From NCBI RefSeq assembly GCF_014839805.1, contig NC_051142.1, positions 18,694,589 through 18,758,588 of the forward strand: DNA of 64,000 nucleotides, read 5' to 3'. Positions 13,603 through 51,720 of the stretch are shown here, in pieces. Made by a program: the position numbers and the translations under genes. This DNA comes from Manduca sexta (taxonomy: Eukaryota > Arthropoda > Insecta > Lepidoptera > Sphingidae). How positions within the stretch are numbered: the first letter of the stretch is position 1; every line of letters begins with the position of its first letter. The notes beneath the pieces are model-generated. The model was not told where the DNA came from and searched no databases. It worked only from the letters and a program-made list of their open reading frames with translations.

Positions 13603-14204
13603 CTAGCTTTTGCTCGCGGCTCCGCCCGCGTTTTATAAGTTTTTCGGGCTAAAGTTTTCCGTTATAAAAGTCACGCTATATATTTTCCCGGGTGCCTATG
13701 TTCTTCCCAGGGTCTCAAACTGTCACCATACCAAATTTTATCCTAATACGTTGGGTAGTTTTTGAGTTTAACACGTTCAGGCAAACAGATGCAGCTGGGG
13801 ACTTTGTTTTATAATATATTTTTGTAGAACTTTTTAAGAGGAACAATCCCGTCATACATCATTGGTGCATAACTTTAACCGTTTACGCAGCGCACACAAC
13901 AGAAGCTCTCAAAACTAATAAATTTTCCCCGTTTTTGCAACATGTTTCATTACTGCATCCTATAGCACTCCAGGAACAAAGGGCTATCCAACAGAAAAAT
14001 ATTTTTTCAGTTCGAACCGATAGTTCTTGAGATTAGCCATTACTGCTCCGCTCCTATTGAGTATAGCGTGATGTTATATAGCCTATAGCACTCCACGAAC
14101 AAACGGCTATCCAACACAAAAAGAATTTTTCAGTTTGAACCGGTAGTTCCTGAGATTAGCGCGTTCAAACAAACAAACTCTTCAGCTTTATATAATAGTA
14201 TAGA
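13603..14204 (-). mobile_element. Helitron-like element (Lep1-type), non-autonomous
   Basis: Read on the - strand, it starts TCTATACTATTATATAAAGC at 14204 and ends with the GC-rich palindromic hairpin gcgggcggagccgcg plus CTAG at 13603. It lies between A and T, the target Helitrons use. Its inside has two copies of a ~123-bp monomer (tagcactccacgaacaaa, gggctatccaacaca). No Rep/helicase coding sequence, so it would be moved in trans. Sister copies: 15400-15963, 30365-31466, 33240-33759, 38740-38954 and 58837-59724. Confidence 0.85.
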
Positions 14205-15399
14205 TTATTTCCACATGGATACCATCTCGATGAATGAGGTTAGGGATGACAAAATGGTTCCAAAGATTAAAAATTGATTAAATCTTTGTAAAATAATAGA
14301 AAACATTTGCACGTCTACATATAGAAATACTAGTAAAACTACAAAAAACTTATAATTAATATATGCAGTACCTACCTGGAATAACTTACCTTTTTATGCT
14401 TTATGAGTCCGCGTCGACTCGTTGAGCCGAGAGCGCAATGTGAGGTAATCGAAGAACTGGACACCCAGAGTTAAGTCTAGAATTAATTTTACGGTATAAA
14501 TAGTTGTGTCAATGTAATATTGGAATCGCTTCTAAACCGTTTAACAAGTTCCATGTTTCTGTAAACAGTATTCCAAATTCAAAATTTATAAGTATTCAGA
14601 TTGTTACCGAATAATTTACTAGCATTATAGGGCTGTCTGTGACAAATGGAGTCCAGCGTGCGGTAGGTACAAATTTTCCTCTAATTATGAAACATAACGT
14701 ATGATATATAAAAAATTATAAACAAAAAAAATCCTAACGCACACATATCACAGGCCGGATCGCAGATTAAAAAACAAATAGCAAGTTCCGTTCAGAAACA
14801 GTGTTTAATTAAGCCGGGCGCGGAGTCCGGAGTTGTGATTGACGTTGCCCGCGGGTCGGTCAGGCGCACGCTTTCATTTTCCCGGCGTTCCGTTAACTCC
14901 GTGATTGGCGGGATTTTTTTTTTCACATTTTTCCATGTAACAAAGAGTTTTCGCAGTTTGACGTTTGCTTTAGGGCGATATTGAAACTGACTGAAAATTC
15001 AGTATTTTTGAATTCGTTTTTTAACTTGAATTCATTTTTGTTAAATATTAAAGTGCATAGCGACATCTACTGGTACGTAGCTAAACCATACTGCAGAATA
15101 GGATTATTATAATAATATTTTTCCATTACAATTTCTTGTCTATGTCAAAAATAAGTACATAATATTTATTTACTCATAAAAATAATATTCTTTTACTATA
15201 ATAAATAAAAAGTATTCTGTTATACAGCGACATCTAGTATTGAGTAGCAGCACTTGTTACTTATGAAAACTAAATGTTCTTTCACGAATTCCACGTAATA
15301 TCTGGGCATATCTATGCTAACTACTGTATAGTTCAGATATTAACGGTGCAGCTACTGTTTATAAAAACAAAAATCTGCTCTCTCTCTATTTATTTATAA
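14205..15399. other. Spacer between two Helitrons
   Basis: AT-rich apart from a GC-rich patch at about 14810-14905 (gccgggcgcggagtccggag). The words gcgacatctactgg and gcgacatctagtat recur at about 15060 and 15226. They may be the ends of a small unidentified repeat, but I could not define one. Confidence 0.4.
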
Positions 15400-15963
15400 C
15401 TAGCTTTTGCCCGCGGCTCCGCCCGCGTTATACAGTTTTTCAGGCTAAAGTTTTCCGTTATAAAAGTAGTAGTTTCCCGGGAGCCTCTGTTCTTCCCAGG
15501 GACTCAAACTGTCTCGGGGACTTTGTTTTATAATATATTTTTTAGAACTTTTTAAGAGGAATAATCCCGTCATACATCATTGTTGCATAACTTTAACCGT
15601 TTACGCAGCGCACGCAACGGAAGCTCTCAAAACTAATAATTTTTTCCCGTTTTTGCAACATGTTTCATTACTGCTCCGCTCCGATTGGTCATAGTGTGAT
15701 GATATATAGCCTATAGCACTACACTAATAAAGAGCTATCCAACACAAAAAGAATTTTTCAGTTCGAATCGGTAGTTCCTGAGATTAGTCATTACTGCCCC
15801 GCTCCTATTGGGTATAGCGTGATGATATATAGCCTATAGCACTACACTAATAAAGAGCTATCCAACACAAAAAGAATTTTTCAATTTGGACTGGTAGTTC
15901 CTGAGATTAGCGCGTTCAAACAAACAAACAAACAAACTCTTCAGCTTTATATAATAGTATAGA
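15400..15963 (-). mobile_element. Helitron-like element (Lep1-type), non-autonomous
   Basis: Same family as 13603-14204. CTAG and the gcccgcggctccgcccgcg hairpin lie at the left edge (15400), and the TCTATACTATTATATAAAGC terminus lies at 15963 on the - strand. Two ~123-bp monomers are inside. Part of the segment near the hairpin is missing compared with 13603-14204: after gactcaaactgtctc it jumps straight to ggggactttgttt. Confidence 0.85.
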
Positions 15964-18900
15964 TTCTTGATAAGGAAGGTTCATAAACCATGTTCACTTA
16001 CCGCCAGACAACATCCTCATGGTTATAAAAACTACCTTATATCATTTTTAGTCACATCAGTTTGCGGAAATATCCATAAATTCCCAAAATAAAACAACAA
16101 AATTCACTTTGGTAAGCGGCCTTTAATAAAAAAAAAAGTACAAAACATCTGACTAACACAAAACTGTATCACTATCTTAAAACTAACATTTACAATGTGA
16201 TGTACACGAGTATTTAATAACAATCGCACAATGTAAACATTTTATAGAAACTGTCGATTCTGAACCCTATACACAAGATACTAAAGTCGTGGCTAACTAT
16301 TGCATATCAAGAGAAAAGAAATGTTGTCACTCACTCAGTAATCTTAATTATATTCATATAATTGACATGTTATAAATTACCATCATTTGTTTTTTTTTTT
16401 AATTTTTTTCTCTAAATATGTTTACAGTGTGCAAATATTAGAATACTTTTAGGTACTTTTACATTATTTTAGAAATCATTTGAGTTCCTTGTAGTGGTTC
16501 TGGCATTTCGGATTAATCAGAAAAATATATTGTTAACGATTTTTATTACTTGAAAATAAACTAATTCAATTATATTTTTAATTCCCGTGTATGAGTATTA
16601 TAACTTGGCTTTTCCTCCTTTAGAGTCAGTTGTAAATTATTTCACTGGAATAAAATTATAACAGGAATTTATTCCTAGGATGTCATTTTTGCTTTGATAC
16701 CGCACCGAGTGAATGAAAAGACTGAAATGACCAACTCGAATGGTTACTAAAACAATGTATACCGTAAGGTACTTTCAATCTCTTGGTAACAAATGTATTT
16801 TCAAAATTAAAATTAGAACAATGGGTACCCATCACAGCCTAAGCTCTTACAACTCCGCCGTGGCAGGCCGATATATTTTAGCAATTGACACATTGCTCGA
16901 TTTTGGCCTGTATTCATTAAGAAATAAAAACGTTTGTGATATATCACAAATTACCAATTTAACAATTGGTTCCAATGTTATGACTATCTCAACAATAATT
17001 AGAAATTAAATTACAATTTTACGGGACTCTTCATTAAGGAGTAATATTAAAAAATATAAATCATTTTTCAAAATACACATTTCATTGCGAACTCGTAGTT
17101 TATCTGAAGATTGATTTTAATCCGGTTGATTTACAATAATGAAACGAACTTATATATGAACTTATACTAAAACGTACCTTTACCAAGACTCGAGGTTCTG
17201 CAGACGAATGCCTGCAAATAATATTCGACAATACGCTTATATTAGTGGTCATGTGTGAACCCATACAAAACGGTTGTAAATCTCAAAATGGCTGCCATTA
17301 AACAATACATATTTCAAATAACGAATTTATTGACAGCCATTTTTTTTAATTACTTTCATCGATATTTGTCTTTTAAGCCAGTCTTTTTCAGTGTTACTGA
17401 TCAAAAAACAAATTTATTCTCAAGTGCTAGACTGTTAATGCTTTTGATAATCACACACTATTACAATCTATTAGATTGAAAAAAATATTAAATTTATGCG
17501 TATAGCATTCATGATTTTTCACTATAATATGTACACAGAATGATCTAGCAAACATATTGATCAGAAAACCTTATGTAGGGTACTTGTACTTGTAATTATT
17601 TTTAAAAGTATATATTCGTCATTAGCACGCACAATCTGAAGACTAGAAATTATCATAATTGTGACATACACTCGCAAATATAAACTAGCCGTATTTATTA
17701 TCGTAGTGGATTAAAAACATCAGCTTTTACATAACATGTTACTGTCTACAATATGTGTGTGATTCGTCGTGTATACCGTATCTTTACTTTTTCAATAATC
17801 ATGGTATATCAACGTACAGCAGTAGTGAAGGGTCCATATCCGATTCCAGCTAGCCTCCCTTTCGTAACTTACATTATTGGAACGATTGCAGATCGCATTT
17901 ATGCATATTAGTACCTATATGTTGTATCGGGTTCTATTTAGAAATATGTTACTCTTCGCCATTGATATGCATGGAGAAAAACATGAAATCTCAACTCACA
18001 TTGATACATCCAGTAGCATAGCATTACCACACGAAAATATACAGCAATGGGTTTATTTTTCATTAACAGAGTCACCACTCCGGACAAACCAGTCATACCG
18101 TTACAACAAAGGCTTTTAAATTGACAATACAAGTGCTAGCTAAATGCTTACTAGACAAAGTAATTACTTTATAACCAACTAATAGGTAAACTGAAGCACC
18201 CCCTATATAGTACATATAAATCATTGTCAATTTGAGTACAAATATCACAACCACTTCATTTGTTATGGTAAACCGTAACATATTTTGTGATGATCAACCG
18301 ACCATTGTATCTTTGATTTTGATGTGGCATTTTTACGGTCTGCATGAATACACAATAACACTGTAGTTAACTTAACGGGCCTAGAAATTATATAAAACTA
18401 TGTCCCGATTGTTTATAAATGAAATAATATCATGTTTAATCTCAAATTTAGATTCTTAGAACATACCTCAATTAGACTAGTACGGAAATTATTTATACCC
18501 ACAGTAAAGTTTTAAAATGCCACACCGAAATCACAGATGCAATGGTTAGTGTATACTTAATTGTCTTAAACATTGTCTTAAACTTAAAAACTAATCAATA
18601 TTAACACTAAACCGATAGCGCCTTCGTTTTATTGCTTAATTACTAAAATGTACAGAGTGTTTTAAATTCATTCATACTATATACAGGCCGGTTCAAAATT
18701 ATTTTTATTTACTCAGCTTTAAAGCTTAGATACAGCTTTGTCTTTACTATTATTGGACTGGCGACCTTGTTTTTTTTTTAATTAAGACACATAGCACTAA
18801 CGTACCTATTATCAAAACCTCTCTAAAATTTAATATTTGTATCATAATTCTTTCTCTTTTCTACCTTCATTTACACTTTCAATGTCTGAAAATGGTGTTA

Positions 18901-21708
18901 AAAAAATTTCAAACTAGCCTGTATATTTTTATAAAATTTACATTAATCACATTACAATAACACGAACTAACACCGCAGGAACATTTCACGAGAGAACCGC
19001 ATGCTTACTGCATCATTATTATCAAATACATAACGCCAATTTTTTAATTAAAAATTGTTTGAGGTATAAAAAATGAACTGGTCAGTACAACGATGTTCAA
19101 TTAACAACAAAAAATGATCTATGGATTAAAAAAAAGTAAACTATTCATTCTGGTCAAGGTAATGATTTTTCCCAATGACCTCCGCGATGTATTTCAAAAC
19201 TCCTTTGCTTTTTAATAAGATCAGAAAGCATGCGCTTGTATTAAAAAAAAAGTATAGGTACAAAATGGCGTCATGTAATTATAAAATTCACTGTAAGCGT
19301 CCGTTACTTTATGGAAATTTGTTGATTATTACATTTTTGTAAGACGATTTATTATTACTTATTATTTAACACCCTGTTTAGACTAGTAGCGTAGTACTGG
19401 CAGGTTATTACTAAAATGTATGAAAACTGAATTTGAAAATGTTTCCGATAAGACAATTTCCTTATTACTCGAATATTAAAATGAATATATTATGTAGATT
19501 TATTACAATAGTTAGTTATTCGCCAATGTCAAGCACCGCAACCGATTATCGTGGCAAAATCAACGTTGGTCACCATTACCTGTTTCACTCAATGTCAAAT
19601 TAGAAAAGCAGAACACACACGTGCTATGTGTTTATAAAAAAGTCTTGACATGCGTAAGACTAGGCAGTATGGTCGAAAGACCATAGCCTGTCCTCTCGAC
19701 GAATAAAAAGAAAAGTCTGGCCGGGTTAACATAAAAACAAAAAAAGTGTACAAATGAAATAAAAATTCAAAAAACAAACCTTGACCATTAATCATTATTT
19801 CAAAACGAAATTACTTATAAGTCGACAGCTGAAATACACGTGGTTCAAAATCAAATGTCGAATTTAAAAATAGAACGCTTGTACTATTTTTATTTTTTAT
19901 TGTTAATAATACCGCTATTGATAGATTAAGATCGTTGCACATAAAAATATTTAGAAGACGAGGCAAGTTATTTTAAATATGAAACTTAAAGTAATGATTG
20001 TGGAGATGGGGGTCTGCTCACAAACTTAGTAAAACTTCTAATTTTGGGTTAAATGTACTGCGCAGAGCTTATTAAGTACGAAACTGGTTGACAATTGACA
20101 GCTGCAAATTTTCAAAACGATTACTATTTTTTACTGAATATATTGTTTTTCCAAACCGCTACACAAAACGATTGCACGTTAATTGTGGATGTTTAGTTTT
20201 ACCATAAAAGAATGCCTATCTGTATTTCCATCACAGGTTACGTTTAATTATTATTTTTATTAAAAATATTGGCCAGCACCGCGACGATAAAACCGAAGTA
20301 CGTGTGCCACGCTCCTAATGCATATTAAAATCTGCAAGGTCTTATTTTGACGAATAATTCCGTCTTCGCAATCGACAAATAATAAATAAATAAAATTATG
20401 GAATATGCGCATAATAATCAACAAATTAACATACGGACATATTAAATTGCATAGTTATTATTTTATATCCCCGTCTATATTTCTAAATCACTTAAATTGC
20501 AATAAACTTAATAATAACCTTTGACACTTTCAAGAGACAATTGCGGCATATCGATTCCTAAATCGATATACAGTGCGTACGAAATCGATTCAATTATATG
20601 GGATCTTTGTATTAGTATTACTAATGAATGTAGAGCCGCAATTCTTCTGGTGGTAACTGCCACCTACTGTTAAAAAATAGCATCACCATTAATTCATACT
20701 GTAGCAATACAATACTTCAAAAAGATTTCAAAGAGAGAATCGTTGGCTCACCGAGCCTATCACAATAATAGTACGATAGCCTAACAATCAGTAACAAATG
20801 TTGTAGGTCAGTAAATAGTCATTTCCGCGTTGCGCTACCGCAAGCGACATTTCCTGATATCCACAACATTAAACATGTTGCTTAGTGTAAGGTCATGGCT
20901 TCAATGTTATCTATATATATAATCTTTTAAGATTCAAAATATCTAATTCTAATTTTAGTGAATATTAATATGTACATGGTTGTTTAAATGTCTTTTGAGG
21001 GACAGTGCGTTGCGGCTCGCCATTTACCGGAAGAAGGTAACAAGTTTGCAGCTATCAAAACTACCTCCTCTTTTAGATTTTTTAGATAAGTGATATATGT
21101 CCAATATAAAGTGAACCAACGAGAGACGTGCCATCGTTGCTAGAATTATGATAGCCAGACCTGTAACTATACCCAGAATAGAACTTATTTCAATGAGGTA
21201 TACCACAATGGCGTACATTTTACCATGATTGCAGTGGCAACCATCTATTCGGGTCCAAAACATGTTTGATAGCACCACACCAGAACCACTGCCGCATTCC
21301 ACAAATTTACCACCTCAAATTTGCATTTTTACATGTTTTGAGATAATAAAATCTTGTAGGAAATAACAATATGAAGATGTATTTTTTTTTATTATTTAAC
21401 TTAACGCCGCATCCCTAATAATAAAAATTATTTTTTAAAGGTTAGTGTCATTCATTCATTAGCATGTGCTGCGCATCAGATCATATCTTGATCTCATTAT
21501 CAACTCCTTATTTTACGATTATCGATTTGCCCCTGAACCGAAACAAGAAATTATACAAAAAAAGATCGTACGCCTTTCTTGAATATCCGCAATAATTCAT
21601 AAGGCTGCTAAATCGCAAGTCAACTGCAATTCTATTATTAATAATTTAAGAATCATTTCACTGTAAAAGGGTCAAAGGCTTACATCGTAACTGAATCCTA
21701 ACAGGATA
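15964..21708 (-). other. Repeat-poor region, possible long 3' UTR of the first zinc-finger gene
   Basis: About 5.7 kb of AT-rich DNA between a Helitron and the zinc-finger stop codon. I could recognise no SINE, Helitron or LINE in it, although such elements are dense on both sides. On the - strand an ATTAAA at 16127-16122 would be a fitting poly(A) signal. That suggests, but does not prove, a long 3' UTR kept free of insertions. The reading frames here (for example 21024-21302, - strand, with a hydrophobic stretch) match no family I know. Confidence 0.35.
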
Positions 21709-47209
<25,501 letters not shown>

Positions 47210-48020
47210 TTCAATTTATCGCACGATATTAAAAACTTTAATACAAGATTGTTTTATTTTCTTTCATAACGTCCCAATGCCTAACCTCAAACGAACATCA
47301 CAACACGACATAAAACAAACGTTTATATGATTTGTAATATTTCTAATAATTAGTTTTTGTTACAAGTAACATGATTTATTTGTTAAAAAATTGTGATGAA
47401 GTACAAATACTGTGTATAAAATGATATTTTTTTTTTATAAAATTGACGTTCTTGTGAAAGAAAGGAAGCGACGCATCGACAATGTAGAGGAGCCGTCAAC
47501 GAACATCTGTCGGGGATGTAACACTTGCAAAGTACTTCTTTGTATTGTGGAAAATATATTTAAACACAGACTACTTTTAATATCTTTTCATTGGAATAAT
47601 TTGTATTACGACAATAATTTATTGACGTACGAAAATTATGTTATAAAATATTTTATAGGTGAACTATTCGATATGTTCAAAGTTTACTTATTATAGTTTA
47701 ACGTATATACTATTTGTTGATTTATATTTATAGCCACAAGTGTGACAAGAAATAAACATTAGCATTTACCCGACTATAGATGGAGCCTACATTTTTGTTT
47801 GGATGAATAATATTAACAAATATCTAAGTTTGTTCATTTGTTATTGACTTAGATAGTAAGTTTAAATTTAGTTTGTAAAATTACATATTATAAGGATTAT
47901 TTTATTTTGAAAAGATGCTTTCGATTACTTATTTGTTTTGCGTAGAAACACGAATGGTAACAACTGCGATCATCGTTCCATTGAGTTATAGAATCTTATA
48001 TTTTAAGCTCTATTTCCAGG
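47210..48020. promoter_or_regulatory. Divergent 5' region between the first zinc-finger gene and DJ-1
   Basis: The two genes point away from each other here, and a splice donor for a possible DJ-1 leader exon lies at 48050. The promoters are probably in this region. No TATA box or other core element could be picked with confidence in such AT-rich DNA. Inferred from gene layout only. Confidence 0.35.
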
Positions 48021-48049
48021 ATGAGAGGATATCAAGATTATGATTTTAG
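48021..48049 (+). other. Possible leader or alternative start exon of DJ-1
   Basis: An ATG at 48021 opens MRGYQDYDF and is followed by a strong donor, AG|GTAAGT. Splicing to the acceptor cccacag before 49563 keeps the frame and gives MRGYQDYDFRAMSK, joining to the normal start. It could equally be a non-coding leader or chance. The prediction rests only on the splice sites and the frame. Confidence 0.35.
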
Positions 48050-48051
48050 GT

Positions 48052-49560
48052 AAGTATGTAGTACACCTGATTTACTTTTTAATATTTAGTATTTATATGT
48101 ACGAAGTGAGATCATTGCCTGTAGCACTATAGAACGTAAATAGCCGTAAATCTCAATGAATCGTCGATGTTACTTCAAATATTATAAACCCTTTCAAGAG
48201 TGAAAACCTGAGTTTATATATATTTAACTCCGTATTTATTCTTTTAATATTAATGATACAGATAATCTAAACCATAGATGTCCTAGGCGGAGCAATATCT
48301 CATTATAGTTCATTGTAACGTCATTGATGTCGTGTTAGTATTGATAGGCCAATTGAATTGAACTCATACCCGATTACTTTTTTTTTACTCAAAATATCGG
48401 GTAATGTTTTTTATGTGGATGACAACATAAATAATTATCATAAATATCAAAGTTTGGTTTCGTTCGAAAACACATGTAATATAATATTATTGTTAGATAA
48501 TTGAGATAAACACTTAATTTATGATGTAACTTTATTCGTAGTTAATCTAAATAAACCAGTATGATAAAATAAATAGCAATGAAATTTAGGAATATTTATT
48601 TTCATTACGTAATAGAAAATTCTGGAGAGAACAAGCGTTTTGAAGTAAACTCTTAACCTTCGCTTGAATCTGTCAAAGTTATTTGTCTCTGCGTCAAAGT
48701 TAAATTGATGTTTTGCGTGACAAAGTCGGCGTTTTCGAAAACTCTCACACTTTCATTGAAATTATTAGCTCAAGACTTGCGTTTTGCACAAAGAAGGTGA
48801 GTTGATAGCTTATCAAATCCTTTTGATAATGTATTTCTATTAATATCTTACCCCATGGCAAATACCAACACTGGACATTGGCCAGCTCAAAAAAATATAT
48901 ATTTTTGCTATGTACAAAAGACAAAAAAATCGCCGGTTGACCGTGGTACAATAATAATTATGTTTTCTCGATATTGTGGGCGTCATGTTATACAAAGCTT
49001 TTCATGCATAATATATTTTATGCAATACGGCCAGGGCTGCATCCAGAATTTCAATTAGGGGGTCATTTTATATAACTTTACATGTTATCCTTATAAGGAT
49101 ATAAAAAAAAAACACCAGTCTGATTGCAGCGTATTAATGTCAAGATGTTAGTTTATTTAAAATACAAACTAAGTATTAATTTTGTATGCTATGTGATAAG
49201 ATTATTTTAAATATAAACAATATAGTGATGCAGTCTTGACCTACGCCCTGCTGTTTTAAAGAAAGACACACTGGAGGGTATAAAAGGCACCTACTATTCC
49301 TTTACCTTCACTTAGTGTTGTAATTTAAATTATATTAAAACCAGTTTGAATAAATTCTGGCTTATAAAGTATGAGCATGTAACATGGAAGCTTTTATTTT
49401 GTAAAATACATGTATTATTAGAAGTTTTGTTATACAAATCAAAGGTATATTTAATTACCCCAATCTATTCTAAGTATATGGTAAGCATATTATGATATTT
49501 ATTGATAGCAACAGTACCTACATAATTTTATAAGTGTCGGGGATATTTATTTATTCCCAC
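48052..49560 (+). other. Region upstream of DJ-1 coding exon 1, probably intron
   Basis: AT-rich DNA ending in the acceptor before 49563. It shows no repeat or exon that I recognise. The acceptor right before the start codon implies at least one 5' leader exon upstream. Confidence 0.45.
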
Positions 49561-49566
49561 AGAGCC

Positions 49567-49653
49567 ATGTCAAAGTCAGCCCTGGTTATCCTGGCACAAG
49601 GTGCCGAGGAGATGGAGACCGTCATCACTGTCGACATGTTGAGGAGAGGTGGT
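49567..49653 (+). CDS. DJ-1: DJ-1 coding exon 1
   Basis: [20 protein letters not shown] to LRRGG. The donor is GTAAGT, phase 0. The start was chosen by alignment from memory with DJ-1 proteins, which begin at this point. Confidence 0.93.
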
Positions 49654-51720
49654 GTAAGTAATACAGTTGTTTCGTCTCTAGGTAGATTTTTAGGTCTCTA
49701 TCAATAGAGATATTTGCAAGAGAGAGACTACTTTAGTAGCAATTAATAAATTGCATATTGTCAGTAGATTATATACTGCTTAAAACCACTAGAATATCAA
49801 TCCTTTTGATATTAGTATTACATATCAAACCTTGTAGCTGAAGCTAAATTTGAATAGATAGTCAAGAATATAAAATACACAAAAACTGTAATTTTTATAG
49901 AATTATTTGTACTATTTAACATGTTAACTATGGCTGATACGACAATTATGTATATAGCGTGAAACTAGTATGGTGGACTGGAGTGGAAAAAAAAATGACA
50001 GTGTAAGACTGTCTCACTCTCACGCGCCGCACTACATAATTCGACCCACTGGTAGATAGTTCATTGTTTGGGCACTGTAATCAATGTGTTTTTAAGTAAT
50101 AGACAATTTGCGACATTTAAGTACAATTATATAATTATTTTACATTTGTAGATCCATTGTAAAGTTGCTGTACACATTTTAGGTGGAAGTGACAATGGCT
50201 GGTCTGGATGGCAGTGCTCCAGTGCTGTGTTCGAGGCAGGTGACTCTTGTGCCAGACAAGTCACTGGCAGATGCACTGGCTGAGAAACCTCAGTATGATG
50301 CTGTAAGTAGAATAAAATCTAGCTTCTTACTAACATCTACTTTCTCGATATATATCAGTATTTAAAAGTATCTCTGCGCATAATTCACAGAAAATAGAAA
50401 TAACTGAATGGATTTGAATGAAATTCAACACATGGGTAGATCATGTCTTCAATTAATACATAGGCAATTTTTTATCCCGATAATTTGATCCCATGGCGAA
50501 TAAGATGACGTTAGTGTCCTACCGTTGGCGTTTTGAATCGCTCGTGTATTCCGGCTTTCTGTAAAAAATCTTTTTTAGGCAGGCAAAGCCATGAACAACA
50601 TCTAGTTAATCATGTATGGGAATGGAGCATTTTGAAATATTATAACTTTTCAAAGTTAATTAAAGCACCAAAATAGAAATTCAAATTTATGGCGTATCTT
50701 AGGTAATCTTACCGGGCGGTCTTGAGGGTTCGGACCGTCTCTCCAAGTCGGAAGTGGTTGGCACCCTCCTCAAGGAACATGAGAAGTCAGGGAAGATTGT
50801 GGCTGCAATTTGTGCAGGTTAGTACTGGGGTCACAATATTTAAATTTCTGGGTTTTGTCAGATATAAGTAATTATAGTATTTGTGGACTCTAAGTTCCCC
50901 AGTTTGGTATTTCGATAAACTTACGGATTCAAAATAAATAATACTTTATAAGCCTGTATAAAAACATATGTGTGAGCTTTCGTAAAATACGGAATTTTTG
51001 AATTATATCAATAATTTCTGTAGCTAATACATCTTTCAAATAGTGGGTGTTTAGATTACAAGTCTAGCCGAAACTGTTGTCTTTTCTCTTGGAAATTATT
51101 TTTGATATATTTTTTTAAATAAATGTATTTACCTGAACAGCGCCAACAGCGTTCGTAGCGCACGGTATCGGTCAAGGCAAGCGCGTCACTTCCTACCCCA
51201 CCACTAAGGACAAGGTGGCAGGAGGACCCGGGGACTACAAGTACGTGGAGGGGGAGAGGGTGGTGACCGATGGTAACGTGGTCACGAGCCGCGTAAGTAC
51301 TGGATAATATTTTTATGCAAAATAACACCATGTGCGAATTTTCAAGAACTAAAAGAAATTATATAGTATACAACAAAAAAATATATCCTATAGTCTACAC
51401 TATAAATTACATTATTATAGAACTGTATGAAATTTAATAAAATTTATGCAAATATATAGGAAATAATGAATATATATTGAAATGTGATACTTGTTCGCAT
51501 TTGACTCGTTTAGCGATACGTTTTTGGCGACAAATTCATACTATCCTATGCACTAATAACTAAATTCATCCACCATGTATCATTTAGTTAACTTTATCAA
51601 TATTTTTGTTCCCAGGGTCCCGGCACAGCTTACTGGTTTGGTCTGACTCTCATTGAACTCCTCACTGGCAAGGAGAAGGCTAATCAGGTTGAAAAGGGAA
51701 TGATCATCACTGGGTACTAG
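49567..51720 (+). CDS. DJ-1: DJ-1/PARK7 family protein, five coding exons, complete (192 aa)
   Basis: Exons 49567-49653, 50183-50302, 50703-50817, 51141-51292 and 51616-51720; all introns GT/AG, phases consistent. The start [20 protein letters not shown] matches the DJ-1 N-terminus, with the conserved Glu at 17. The nucleophile elbow AAICAAPTA puts the reactive Cys at 106. GPGT and [15 protein letters not shown] follow as in the family. Known of the family: small dimeric cytosolic/mitochondrial protein protecting against oxidative stress, with Cys106 sensing oxidation; glyoxalase/deglycase activity has been reported and is debated. Seen here: the His of human DJ-1 (H126, in THP) is Tyr (SYP), a change I recall in other insects too. 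Length is close to the usual 189. Confidence 0.95.
50183..50302 (+). CDS. DJ-1: DJ-1 coding exon 2
   Basis: [20 protein letters not shown] continuing to KPQYDA. It contains the Cys matching human Cys53. Acceptor ttttag, donor GTAAGT, phase 0 both sides. Confidence 0.93.
50390..50606 (+). mobile_element. Helitron-like relic in a DJ-1 intron
   Basis: Related to 28615-28838 in layout (tgaatgaaattcaacacatg; ttttttatcccgataatttg). It ends gcaaagccatgaacaacatc tagt, like a Helitron 3' end. The 5' end is missing. Tentative. Confidence 0.4.
50703..50817 (+). CDS. DJ-1: DJ-1 coding exon 3 (reactive cysteine)
   Basis: [19 protein letters not shown] to KIVAAICA. It carries the PGG loop and the nucleophilic Cys106. 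The intron splits the codon two after the cysteine. Donor GTTAGT. Confidence 0.93.
51141..51292 (+). CDS. DJ-1: DJ-1 coding exon 4
   Basis: [20 protein letters not shown] to NVVTSR. It carries the Tyr in place of human His126. Acceptor gaacag, donor GTAAGT. Confidence 0.93.
51616..51720 (+). CDS. DJ-1: DJ-1 coding exon 5 (last)
   Basis: [20 protein letters not shown] to MIITGY, stop TAG 51718-51720. The C-terminal helix that caps the active site in the human protein is present. Confidence 0.93.
   Translation, partial: GPGTAYWFGLTLIELLTGKEKANQVEKGMIITGY

Noticed and set aside
15060..15260. Repeated gcgacatct words as ends of a small transposon
   Set aside because: The words are in direct, not inverted, orientation, and the sequence between them shows no further symmetry or duplication.
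21024..21302. - strand frame of 92 codons with a hydrophobic segment
   Set aside because: No family resemblance and no splice context. It lies in the possible 3' UTR of the zinc-finger gene and is probably chance.
51056..51331. - strand frame of 91 codons
   Set aside because: Antisense to DJ-1 exon 4.
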